Shown piece after piece: positions 22,500 through 29,333 of a stretch of 64,000 bases of DNA. The stretch is from positions 1-64,000 of the IMG/VR virus record IMGVR_UViG_3300011258_000777; one strand, given 5' to 3'. Position numbers and translations under genes: made by a program. The stretch is from a virus. Position 1 is the stretch's first letter; every line of letters starts with the position of its first letter. The notes beneath the pieces were generated by a model. That model saw nothing but the letters and a program-made list of their open reading frames with translations. It ran no database searches and had not been told where the DNA came from.

Positions 22500-22818
22500 T
22501 TTCATATCCTTCTATGATGCGGTCGAGATACCAGCGTGCTTTCTTGAGGTCCTCAAGAGCTTTTGCCTTGTGCCGGTGTCTCGCTACATACTTTACCACG
22601 TTGCCTGCGTTGAAGTCAAGCCCCCAATCCTCGATGGCATCAATTACTTCTATGCTGCCTTGGTTGTAGTGCGTGGGGTTATTGACTGCTTCGCGTCGTG
22701 CTAGACCTTCTAATCCCTCTAGCTGCTGCAAGTAGCTTGCTGCTACTTCTTCGGTGGGAGGAGGGTCGTCCATCCCTTGTGAATCAAATAGGTCAATCTT
22801 TTGTGTTGGCGTGGGCAT
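22486..22818 (-). CDS. DUF3310 (SaV-like) protein
   Basis: A 110-residue protein whose C-terminal 65 residues form a DUF3310 domain: NPTHYNQGSIEVIDAIEDWG, then N-V-V-K-Y-V-A-R-H-R-H-K and LKKARWYLDRI. The family includes T7 gp1.7, a nucleotide kinase, so a role in dNTP metabolism is possible. The first 40 residues are variable and acidic. Ribosome binding site AAGGAGC. Confidence 0.85.
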   Translation of the reverse strand: MPTPTQKIDLFDSQGMDDPPPTEEVAASYLQQLEGLEGLARREAVNNPTHYNQGSIEVIDAIEDWGLDFNAGNVVKYVARHRHKAKALEDLKKARWYLDRIIEGYENDNS

Positions 22819-23050
22819 TGAGTGCTCCTTGGGTTATCTCGATGCATTGGGGGCAAAATAGTGAGACGTGAGAGGGATTCTCGCGCACAACTACTCGCCA
22901 AGTTAGTGCGTGTTCTTTTGATTTTTTATCAAATGGGGCGTCGCACGTTGAACATGCGTCTGGTCTGTGGCTAAAGCTGGAAATTTTTTGGGCGAGTTTC
23001 TCGTTGCCTTTGTTCTTCTTCTTGAGCCGCCGCCGTTGTGCTCTATTCAT
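22793..23050 (-). CDS. Small zinc-binding protein (85 aa)
   Basis: An 85-residue protein with a strongly basic N-terminus (N-R-A-Q-R-R-R-L-K-K-K-N-K) and two cysteine pairs, CSTC and CPQC, spaced like a zinc ribbon. Similar N-R-A-Q-R-R proteins occur in T4-like marine phages. It might bind nucleic acid. It overlaps the nuclease gene (ATGA) upstream and the DUF3310 gene downstream. Confidence 0.68.
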   Translation of the reverse strand: MNRAQRRRLKKKNKGNEKLAQKISSFSHRPDACSTCDAPFDKKSKEHALTWRVVVRENPSHVSLFCPQCIEITQGALNAHANTKD

Positions 23051-23547
23051 AGGAGCCCCATTTTTTGGAAAAATGTTTTTAGTTCAAACTTTGAGTGTTC
23101 GGGATTTTGGAACTTTTCCCTGATAAGACACAGAGCGTCGTAGTCATCGAGAAATTCTTCAAAACTTTGTTCCCAACGCTTTGAGACCTTTTTTCCATAC
23201 TCGCTTTCTTCATGATCTAGAATCATCAAATAACCACGCCTTGCTGAAGGATGTACTTTTTTATTCATGGCGGCGTTCCCAACGGCTTCTTCAAGTCGAT
23301 TATTGAAGTTTTTATTGCCACTATTAGACTTTGCTTCTATAACCGCGAAAAGAGCATGAGTAGATTTATCATAAATTGGATAATCCCACCGCTTAGTTCG
23401 ATTTACACCTTCAGCGACGCCGCCCTTTTTTAGATAATAGCTTGAACCTTCAAGCAGTTCTTCTATAACCTTTGTTAGTCCAGCAAAGTGCTTATCTTTT
23501 GTTTTAACTGGGCTGTCTCTATAGAAATGAAGAATTTGCTTTATCAC
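23047..23547 (-). CDS. XhoI/PaeR7I-like restriction endonuclease
   Basis: A 166-residue protein with the hallmark of the XhoI/PaeR7I family: D55 in R-W-D, E71-A-K73 in FAVIEAKSNSGNKNFNNR, then LEEAVGNAA (residues 85-93). This is a PD-(D/E)XK active site followed by the N-N-R-x-E-E-A-x-G signature. XhoI and PaeR7I cut CTCGAG; the specificity here is unknown. It is shorter than those enzymes (around 250 residues). It starts with GTG at 23547, overlapping the methylase stop, with GGAG upstream, so nuclease and methylase are translationally coupled. Confidence 0.78.
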   Translation of the reverse strand: MIKQILHFYRDSPVKTKDKHFAGLTKVIEELLEGSSYYLKKGGVAEGVNRTKRWDYPIYDKSTHALFAVIEAKSNSGNKNFNNRLEEAVGNAAMNKKVHPSARRGYLMILDHEESEYGKKVSKRWEQSFEEFLDDYDALCLIREKFQNPEHSKFELKTFFQKMGLL

Positions 23548-24023
23548 GGTCGCTCCATTCCGGTGATGCGTGGTCCGTTAAATGATGACTGCCGGAACAC
23601 CACCACTGCTGATGGGAATGGGGCACTATTCGTCTCGTCACCAAATTTGATGCGTCCTCGGACGAAGCGAATCTCATCTGCTTTCATCACGTAGTCGTGC
23701 CAATACTTGGTGTCGGTGCGGGCGGGAATAAGCATTACAACTGTTGTGTCGTCGTTCTGCCCCTCTTCGTAAGCCTTCTTGATCCAATCCTTGAGGTTAC
23801 GACCATAAGGTGGGTTTAGGAAGACACGATTACCAGACCAGTCCTGAGCAAGTGAATCATCTGCTTCGGTGTAGTGGTTGGCGACCTTGTAGTTATCAGC
23901 CGATGCTGCGGCATCTAGGGTGAATGGTCCAAAGATGCTGTCGAGCTTGTCGAAGAACGATTGTGGTGTAGCCCAATCGTTCGACTTTGAGCTAAACATT
24001 ACCTGCGTTGTGTTCTTGTCCAT
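23544..24023 (-). CDS. Phage-type N6-adenine methyltransferase
   Basis: A 159-residue methyltransferase of the small phage Dam family (as in prophage DNA N-6-adenine methylases), with LDAAAS at residues 36-41, the catalytic FLNPPYG at 68-74, and a C-terminal FVRGRIKF/APFPSAVVVF core. It follows the GHKL ATPase directly (TAA-ATG, GGAGG) and precedes the XhoI-like nuclease with overlap. As M.XhoI also modifies adenine, it is the natural protecting methylase for that nuclease; this pairing is inferred from position. Confidence 0.85.
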   Translation of the reverse strand: MDKNTTQVMFSSKSNDWATPQSFFDKLDSIFGPFTLDAAASADNYKVANHYTEADDSLAQDWSGNRVFLNPPYGRNLKDWIKKAYEEGQNDDTTVVMLIPARTDTKYWHDYVMKADEIRFVRGRIKFGDETNSAPFPSAVVVFRQSSFNGPRITGMERP

Positions 24024-25544
24024 TTATCCTCCAAAAATTTGTGTTTTGATTCGCGAGATGTTGCGGTATGTATTCTTGTAACCGCTATGAATCGTGTTGT
24101 CAAGGTGAATCTTGGAATAAACTATCTGGGCGATAGCATCGTTGATGAAGTCCTTGGCTACATCGTTCCGAGGTCCTGAAATGATGCCGCGAACAAATGC
24201 AATGTCGTAGTTGAAAACTGCAACGATTTGCAGTTTGTTATTGATTAGGCGCTCCTCTACGTCCCACATAAAATTGTTTGGTCCAAGCGGCTTTAGGTCG
24301 ATGTTAAACAGACCTTGTGTAAAGTTTACCGATGTCGTTGTGACTTTTGTTTGTGGGTTGGGTGGAAATTTTGGCGCGGAAACGATGCTGATAACTTTGT
24401 CTATTTCCTTGAGGATTGCCGGGGGTGGTGGCTTTTGTTCAAAATCCGCTTCCCTTGTGGTAACATAGGATGAGAATTTTTGCGGCAGATTCTCGCGGAG
24501 ACTCTCCAATCCTGTAAGCAATCGGGTGTGCTGTGAGAGGGGCACGAAAACTTCACTTGCCTGTGGAGTTGATTCAATAATCTTCTTTATCTCGGCAACA
24601 AGCCCGGAATTGAAAAAGAAGGCGCGTCTGAATCCCCTATCAATAGCCTGATTGGGGCTAATCGTCTTCATCGGGGTCATCTTTAAGCAATCATCAAGCT
24701 TATCGTTCCCCCATAAGACAATCTGGTATTCAGCCATGGCTGGGTCTGAAATGCCTGGGATTCCAAGTGTGTAGCCGCTGGCGATAATCCTGTCGTTTCT
24801 AACGATGGTCAAGCCAGAAAGCATACTGTCGTTGTCGCGGAGGAGGATTGAGATCCCGAATTCAATGTCGTTGAACTTTACGGTCTTTTTATCAAACTCT
24901 GGAATTATGGGCTTGCCGAACAACTTTGTGAATTTGATGTCGCCGCCATTCAACTCTACTCTTATGTTTTTCTGCTTGAAGTTGATAGCGTAGGTTCTTG
25001 AGATGAATGTCTGAAGAGTAGCAGTATCAACATCGCTAAACTGCTCTTTCAGTTTTGGAATTACGATAATTGTCCCACTTGTAGAATTGGCTGCTTTATC
25101 GGCGTTCCAGATAGACTGGTAATGCCCGAACTCGGGATCAGTCTGCGGGATTGACTTGATTTCATATTGCCAATTATTGTTTGGCTCTGCTTTACCCCAA
25201 GTAAAGGTTCCTCTCTGAAGTGATAGAACTGTTGTTCCGTCTCCAAGAAAACTGGTGGCTGACTTGAACCCATAGCCAAATTTTCCTGTTTCGCCCTCGG
25301 AATGTTCACTTCTCTTAATGCGAAACATAGATACCATGGTTTCTGGGTTCAAGCCAGCACCATCATCACTGATGATGATTCGATCTGGCTTACAGACAAT
25401 CTTAATGGTAGTAGTGTTCCCGTATTCTCCAGAGTTATCAATTAACTCTGCAAGTGCAGTGTTCTTGTCTGGATAAACACCCAAAGCGCCATATAGGGCT
25501 TCTTTCTCGGGTGGTGCTGCTTCTGTCAAAATTGTCTGTGCCAT
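24024..25544 (-). CDS. GHKL ATPase (MORC/MutL/Hsp90-like)
   Basis: A 506-residue protein with an N-terminal GHKL ATPase domain: N-box ALAELIDNS at residues 30-38, D60-D-G-A-G64 and GKFGYGFKSAT at 87-97. The ELIDNS form and the following S5-like region match MORC- and MutL-type ATPases more than histidine kinases. MORC-like ATPases are known in bacterial restriction-modification operons, where they may act as ATP-driven DNA clamps or loaders. This gene stands upstream of an adenine methylase and an XhoI-like nuclease in one operon. Residues about 300-506 have no recognised motif. Ribosome binding site AGGAGC. Confidence 0.82.
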   Translation of the reverse strand: MAQTILTEAAPPEKEALYGALGVYPDKNTALAELIDNSGEYGNTTTIKIVCKPDRIIISDDGAGLNPETMVSMFRIKRSEHSEGETGKFGYGFKSATSFLGDGTTVLSLQRGTFTWGKAEPNNNWQYEIKSIPQTDPEFGHYQSIWNADKAANSTSGTIIVIPKLKEQFSDVDTATLQTFISRTYAINFKQKNIRVELNGGDIKFTKLFGKPIIPEFDKKTVKFNDIEFGISILLRDNDSMLSGLTIVRNDRIIASGYTLGIPGISDPAMAEYQIVLWGNDKLDDCLKMTPMKTISPNQAIDRGFRRAFFFNSGLVAEIKKIIESTPQASEVFVPLSQHTRLLTGLESLRENLPQKFSSYVTTREADFEQKPPPPAILKEIDKVISIVSAPKFPPNPQTKVTTTSVNFTQGLFNIDLKPLGPNNFMWDVEERLINNKLQIVAVFNYDIAFVRGIISGPRNDVAKDFINDAIAQIVYSKIHLDNTIHSGYKNTYRNISRIKTQIFGG

Positions 25545-25545
25545 T

Positions 25546-26001
25546 TTATGCTCCTGTGCTACCTAGTGCTCCCTCTCCGCGGTCTGAAATAGTGATTGGT
25601 TGGCGATCATCATAGATCAGCCCATCAACTTCTTCTAGTGCTCGGAAATGAACAACTGGGATCATAACTAGTTGGGCAATCTTCTGACCGAACTTGACTT
25701 GCTGTAACTCTGTCCCAACATTGTGTAGATTGATGAAAACCTCTCCATCATAGCCAGAGTCCACAACGTGTGCTCCAACAATCAAGCTACGCTTTGCTGC
25801 TACACTAGAGCGATTCATTACCTGTAGCATGTAACCGTGCGGAATACCAAAACGAAGTCCGGTGGGAATGATTGCAGATCCACCGGGTTCGATCACCATA
25901 GGATCACGAAGGTTGGCATATACATCCAGCCCAGCATCAGATGGGTTAGAACGTGTGGGAACCTTGACATACTCATCAAGTCGCTGATACTGAATAATCA
26001 T
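25546..26001 (-). CDS. dut: dUTP diphosphatase
   Basis: A trimeric-type dUTPase of 151 residues with all five motifs: SDAGLDVYA, NRSSVAAKR, VVDSGYDGEV, GQKIAQLVM and the C-terminal RGEGALGSTG. It hydrolyses dUTP to dUMP, keeping uracil out of DNA and supplying ThyX (36186-36836). The start overlaps the previous stop (ATGA) and has GGAGG. Confidence 0.95.
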   Translation of the reverse strand: MIIQYQRLDEYVKVPTRSNPSDAGLDVYANLRDPMVIEPGGSAIIPTGLRFGIPHGYMLQVMNRSSVAAKRSLIVGAHVVDSGYDGEVFINLHNVGTELQQVKFGQKIAQLVMIPVVHFRALEEVDGLIYDDRQPITISDRGEGALGSTGA

Positions 26002-26258
26002 GAATCCTCCGGTGTGCCCTCACCAGAGAGCATCTTGAAGTTGTCGTAAACATCCTCGATGTCTACCTTGCCCTTGAACAGACGGTAAGCCTTCACAGCC
26101 GCACGGATCTCGTCGGTGTTAAGCCAGCCCTGCTCTCGGTACTCGGTGCGTAGCTCTCGCTTCTGCTCCTTGTAAGGCTCGATAGCCTCTTCGATTGCCA
26201 CGAGTGACCGGATGTACTCCAGAACGTAGCGCTTCTTCTCTTCGGTTGATGTAGACAT
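25998..26258 (-). CDS. Hypothetical helical protein (86 aa)
   Basis: An 86-residue, highly charged, helical protein (E-E-K-K-R-Y-V-L-E-Y-I-R-S-L ... EIRAAVKAYRLFKGKVD). The helix arrangement recalls small GapR-like coiled-coil DNA-binding proteins, but the match is too weak to name. It is the first gene after the promoter at 26282-26310 and is coupled to the dUTPase. Confidence 0.65.
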   Translation of the reverse strand: MSTSTEEKKRYVLEYIRSLVAIEEAIEPYKEQKRELRTEYREQGWLNTDEIRAAVKAYRLFKGKVDIEDVYDNFKMLSGEGTPEDS

Positions 26259-26281
26259 TTAGTCCTCCTTGTTATGTATGT

Positions 26282-26310
26282 AATGTAACCGGTCACGCTG
26301 CTGCTGTCAA
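26282..26310 (-). promoter_or_regulatory. Sigma-70 promoter of the 86-aa/dut operon
   Basis: TTGACA (26305-26310), 17-nt spacer ending CCGGT, TACATT (26282-26287). It probably also feeds the ATPase-methylase-nuclease cassette downstream. Confidence 0.85.
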
Positions 26311-27249
26311 GCGCTCAGCGTCGTTTTTCTTGAGATTGAACAGGGCAAGCTCCTTAGCCTTCGCCTCGATCATCACGTCGAGGTCGTAGCCGTAGTCGTC
26401 AACAGGTCCGTTGACGTAATCTGAGTGTGCGTGGGGACGAATCTTAGCGTCCTTCTTCTCTTCTGCTCTCGACTCAGAGTAGTGGACTACCGGCTTGATG
26501 TCTCCCCACGTCGAAATAGCCAGTTCCAAAGCCTGCTTCTCCGTAAGGTCGCCTGTGCAGAAGCCATGATGATGATAGTCAAAAACAATAGGAATGCCAG
26601 TGCGAGTAAATACCCCGTCATATAGCTCTTGAGTCGAGTATAGGCTTTGTCGATCATCGTTCTCCACCGTGAGTCTTGAAGTTACTGACACCGGCAGGCG
26701 CTCAAAGTTCCGTGCAAAAGTATCTAGTGCGACCGGCTTGTTGTTGTAAGCTGCGCCGACGTGAATGTTGATCTTTGCGTAGTGATTTCGGGGCAATCCC
26801 AGCATGTCGAAGAACTCGCCGTGAATCTCCAAGTCGCGCTTGGTGTTCTCAAACACACGCTCTTTGGGGGAAGCGAGCTTGTTGAACGGACCAGGGTGAG
26901 AGGTGATGCGAATGCCGTGCTGGCGAATGTAGTTGCCAGAACGCTCGCACGCTTCGTAGATTGCCTCGTAGTCGGGCATGTCGTGAAGTTGGTATTCTGA
27001 CGCCCAAGGGAAGACGTTGGAGGACAAACGGAAGAAATTGATCCCATGCTGGACATTCCACTCAAGGACTTTCTGAAGGTCCAAGATGTTCAAGAGGGCG
27101 AGGGATGAAGCGTATTCAATGCCCTTTTCTTGGAAGGTCCTCTTGATCATCGTGCGGTTGGTGGTGATTCTATCATTCTTGTGACCACCGAAGTCTTGTG
27201 GGTTAGAAAGCTGCATGTTGATGCAGGCGTATCCATAATTCTTGCTCAT
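26293..27249 (-). CDS. uvsE: UV damage endonuclease (UvsE/UVDE)
   Basis: A 318-residue TIM-barrel endonuclease of the UVDE family. Matching landmarks are GYACINM near residue 6, F-F-R-L-S-S-N-V-F-P, T-S-H-P-G-P-F, I-N-I-H-V-G, L-T-V-E-N-D-D and V-F-D-Y-H-H-H, which hold the metal ligands. The enzyme nicks DNA 5' of UV photoproducts. T4 uses a different enzyme (DenV), so this is an alternative repair route, useful for phage exposed to sunlight. It has its own promoter (27271-27299). Confidence 0.92.
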   Translation of the reverse strand: MSKNYGYACINMQLSNPQDFGGHKNDRITTNRTMIKRTFQEKGIEYASSLALLNILDLQKVLEWNVQHGINFFRLSSNVFPWASEYQLHDMPDYEAIYEACERSGNYIRQHGIRITSHPGPFNKLASPKERVFENTKRDLEIHGEFFDMLGLPRNHYAKINIHVGAAYNNKPVALDTFARNFERLPVSVTSRLTVENDDRQSLYSTQELYDGVFTRTGIPIVFDYHHHGFCTGDLTEKQALELAISTWGDIKPVVHYSESRAEEKKDAKIRPHAHSDYVNGPVDDYGYDLDVMIEAKAKELALFNLKKNDAERLTAAA

Positions 27250-27270
27250 GTGTCCTCCAACGACACCTAT

Positions 27271-27299
27271 AATATAGCCCGTCAGGCGGCTTCTGTCAA
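27271..27299 (-). promoter_or_regulatory. Sigma-70 promoter of uvsE
   Basis: TTGACA (27294-27299), 17-nt spacer, TATATT (27271-27276), overlapping the last codons of purA. Confidence 0.85.
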
Positions 27300-28289
27300 G
27301 CCCTTTTCGTCCGAGATCGTGCGGGGGTTGTCAGAGAAATAAATCTTATCTATTCCTAGTCTCGCACTAAACTGTTCTTGCAAGAATGACCGAAATGATG
27401 ATTCATTCTCAACATAAGCCTCAGTTGTTCCCCAAGAGCCGACCTCTCGCAAAATGTCCACTTTGTTTATAACAAGGCGGTTGACTCCGTTCATGCTAAT
27501 GGCACGCTGGACCTCCTTCACGTTTATCCAATTACACTGCCTCACACGCCCTGTGGTGGCTCCAAATTCCTGCCCGACCTCTTGGATGCGGTTGAAGATT
27601 TCAGAGGCTGGCTGGAAGCTACGGGCTCCTACATAGGTCTCGTAAGCTTTGATGATGCCCCAGACATTGCGAATAGAGCGGGGGCTGATGCCGTTCTGGA
27701 TGGCGGCAGCCGTGCCTGTGTGTGAAGACGTTACAAACGGGTAATCGCCCCAGTCAGGGTCAAGCCAGAAGCCTTGTGCCCCTTCCATCAAGACCACTGT
27801 GTCGCCTGATAGCTCTTCGTAAATGTCTACTAGATAAGGTTTGAAGTTAAGTACGTCGCAGGCGCGAATGCCAGTCCGACCATACTTATCACGATAAGCA
27901 GGTCCATTACCAGTTCTAGTTGTTCCAATCTTCTCGTCAGCGCCGTCTTCGATTTTGTGGTCTTCGGTGATAACATGAGCATTTTTTGCGATCCTTAGAT
28001 GTTGCCGCACGGGGATTCCGTGGGATTCTAAGTAGTCTATCTCTTCTTCTAACTTCATCGGATCAATCACGCAACCGTTGCCGATTACTGATGTAACTCC
28101 GAAAAAGACGCCTGCTGGGATGTGATGGGTGACAAACTTTTTTCCATTATGGAAGATCGTGTGTCCCGCATTACAACCCCCATTGAATCTAACGCAATGG
28201 GTGTATTCTCCACTCTTGAGCAAGTGGTGGGTAACCTTTCCTTTACCCTCGTCTCCGTGTTGGAGACCAATAACAACGTCGGTAATCAA
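27282..28289 (-). CDS. purA: Adenylosuccinate synthetase (short, archaeal-like)
   Basis: A 335-residue PurA-family enzyme, much shorter than bacterial PurA (about 430) and close in size to archaeal PurA and phage PurZ. GLQHGDEGKGK at residues 8-18 keeps the catalytic Asp13, followed by GGCNAGHTI, G-T-T-R-T-G-N-G-P-A-Y and EGAQGFWLDPDWG. Retained Asp13 speaks for normal PurA (IMP + Asp + GTP) rather than PurZ, which I recall lacks it. It may start with TTG at 28289, five bases after AAGGAGG; the longer frame from 28319 has no ribosome binding site. With the IMP dehydrogenase it controls both branches of purine synthesis. Confidence 0.88.
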   Translation of the reverse strand: MITDVVIGLQHGDEGKGKVTHHLLKSGEYTHCVRFNGGCNAGHTIFHNGKKFVTHHIPAGVFFGVTSVIGNGCVIDPMKLEEEIDYLESHGIPVRQHLRIAKNAHVITEDHKIEDGADEKIGTTRTGNGPAYRDKYGRTGIRACDVLNFKPYLVDIYEELSGDTVVLMEGAQGFWLDPDWGDYPFVTSSHTGTAAAIQNGISPRSIRNVWGIIKAYETYVGARSFQPASEIFNRIQEVGQEFGATTGRVRQCNWINVKEVQRAISMNGVNRLVINKVDILREVGSWGTTEAYVENESSFRSFLQEQFSARLGIDKIYFSDNPRTISDEKGLTEAA

Positions 28290-28394
28290 GTTTCCTCCTT
28301 GTTTCTGAACTTGTACCAATAACTTAACATAGGGAGCGAACTAATGCAAGCGAAAAGTGCTGCCCACTCTCCGTGGCAATTCACTAAGTGTTCC

Positions 28395-28423
28395 ATTATA
28401 ACCTCTAAATCTGGAAAATTTGG
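28395..28423 (-). promoter_or_regulatory. Weak promoter candidate before purA
   Basis: A perfect TATAAT (28395-28400) lies 106 nt before the purA start, in the 163-nt gap after the J-domain gene. The sequence 17 nt upstream (CCAAAT) is not a -35 box, and TTGAGC is 22 nt away. Otherwise nothing is seen in this gap. Confidence 0.35.
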
Positions 28424-28452
28424 CTCAAAAAATTTTTAACGATTTGCGATTT

Positions 28453-29133
28453 CTAGATTCCGTATACCTGATTCAAAAACATCGCAACGAGTTTATCTCT
28501 CGCCTCATCTGTATCACAGTCCGCGTAAGAATAGTTGAAACTTGATTTCATTGAAGCTATTTCGGACTCCAACTCTATTGATCTTGCTTTCATCCACCTT
28601 GTCTGTTGTTTGTAGTTATTAGGCAAGGTGATGTTAAAGCGATCTGAGAGATCTAAAAGAAAGAAGTAGCGCTCGTCATCCAAGGCTTGCTTGGCGTCCT
28701 TGAACATCTCTAATCTATCATGTCTTTGTTCATCTGTCAAGCCCATCACTTTGTCTGGGTGCAAGTGAACTGCAAGTTTTTTAAAGAGTTTTTTGAAAAT
28801 GTCGTGCATCTCGTGCTGTTCAACTTTTTGAGGGGTCGTGGGCTGCTCTTCAGCTACATCTTCGGAAACTTCTGTTCCGACTTCGCCGTCTTCAAGAAGT
28901 TTGGCTTGTTCTTCTTCGTGGTTTTGTTTTCCTTTCTTGACTGTGGCTGATAGTCCTGCTCTTTTCTTTGCTTGTTCTATGTCGATCCCATTCTTCTCGC
29001 AAAACTCTCGCACATGTGCATTAAACACGGGGTTGTATTCGTCCGCCATTTCTTTAAGCAATTCTAGTTCGGTGTGCCTGTAGCGGATCTCATTTACTGC
29101 CCTGTGCCATTTAACCAAGTCTTTTGTTCGCAA
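28453..29133 (-). CDS. J-domain protein
   Basis: A 226-residue protein with a J domain in its centre: FKKLAVHLHPDKV with the essential HPD at 125-127, then FKDAKQALDDERYFFLL. J domains stimulate DnaK-type ATPases, so this protein may recruit host DnaK to phage clients; similar proteins occur in marine T4-like phages. The N-terminal 100 residues are helical and charged. The frame starts with TTG at 29133, right after a strong hairpin, and no clear ribosome binding site is visible, so the start is uncertain. Confidence 0.78.
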   Translation of the reverse strand: MRTKDLVKWHRAVNEIRYRHTELELLKEMADEYNPVFNAHVREFCEKNGIDIEQAKKRAGLSATVKKGKQNHEEEQAKLLEDGEVGTEVSEDVAEEQPTTPQKVEQHEMHDIFKKLFKKLAVHLHPDKVMGLTDEQRHDRLEMFKDAKQALDDERYFFLLDLSDRFNITLPNNYKQQTRWMKARSIELESEIASMKSSFNYSYADCDTDEARDKLVAMFLNQVYGI

Positions 29134-29140
29134 AACATAG

Positions 29141-29168
29141 AACCCCCACTCTAAATAGAGTGGGGGTT
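29141..29168 (-). terminator. Hairpin/terminator between the 46-aa gene and the J-domain gene
   Basis: A stem of about 11-13 bp (C5ACTC paired with GAGTG5), followed on the minus strand by TTCTATGTTTT. It lies 8 nt upstream of the J-domain start and could both terminate transcription and hide a GTGGGGG that might serve as ribosome binding site. Confidence 0.6.
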
Positions 29169-29175
29169 CATCATT

Positions 29176-29316
29176 TCACTTGCCCTGACCGCGATAACGC
29201 TTCTTGTAGCCCTTGTTTCCGCCGTGCGGACCCGGTTGCTTACGCTTTGTTAATGGGCTCTTCCCAATAGTAGTCTTTTTCTTGGTTGCCTTGTTGTGTG
29301 TCTTCTTCGTAGCCAT
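29176..29316 (-). CDS. Very basic small protein (46 aa)
   Basis: A 46-residue protein starting M-A-T-K-K-T-H-N-K and ending Y-K-K-R-Y-R-G-Q-G-K; over a third of its residues are Lys or Arg. The ribosome binding site AAGGAG is ideal. The composition resembles ribosomal-protein tails and nucleic acid-binding peptides. It follows the DnaE-type polymerase gene and ends before a hairpin. Function unknown. Confidence 0.72.
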   Translation of the reverse strand: MATKKTHNKATKKKTTIGKSPLTKRKQPGPHGGNKGYKKRYRGQGK

Positions 29317-29333
29317 TGTTTGTCTCCTTATTG

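Noticed and set aside
27282-28289. PurZ, the aminoadenylosuccinate synthetase of Z-genome phages.
   Set aside because: The Asp13 equivalent in HGDEGKGK is kept and no DatZ or MazZ gene is seen in the window. Kept only as an open question in the findings.
28395-28423. A strong promoter before purA.
   Set aside because: Only the -10 box fits; the -35 region at the correct distance does not. Listed at low confidence only.
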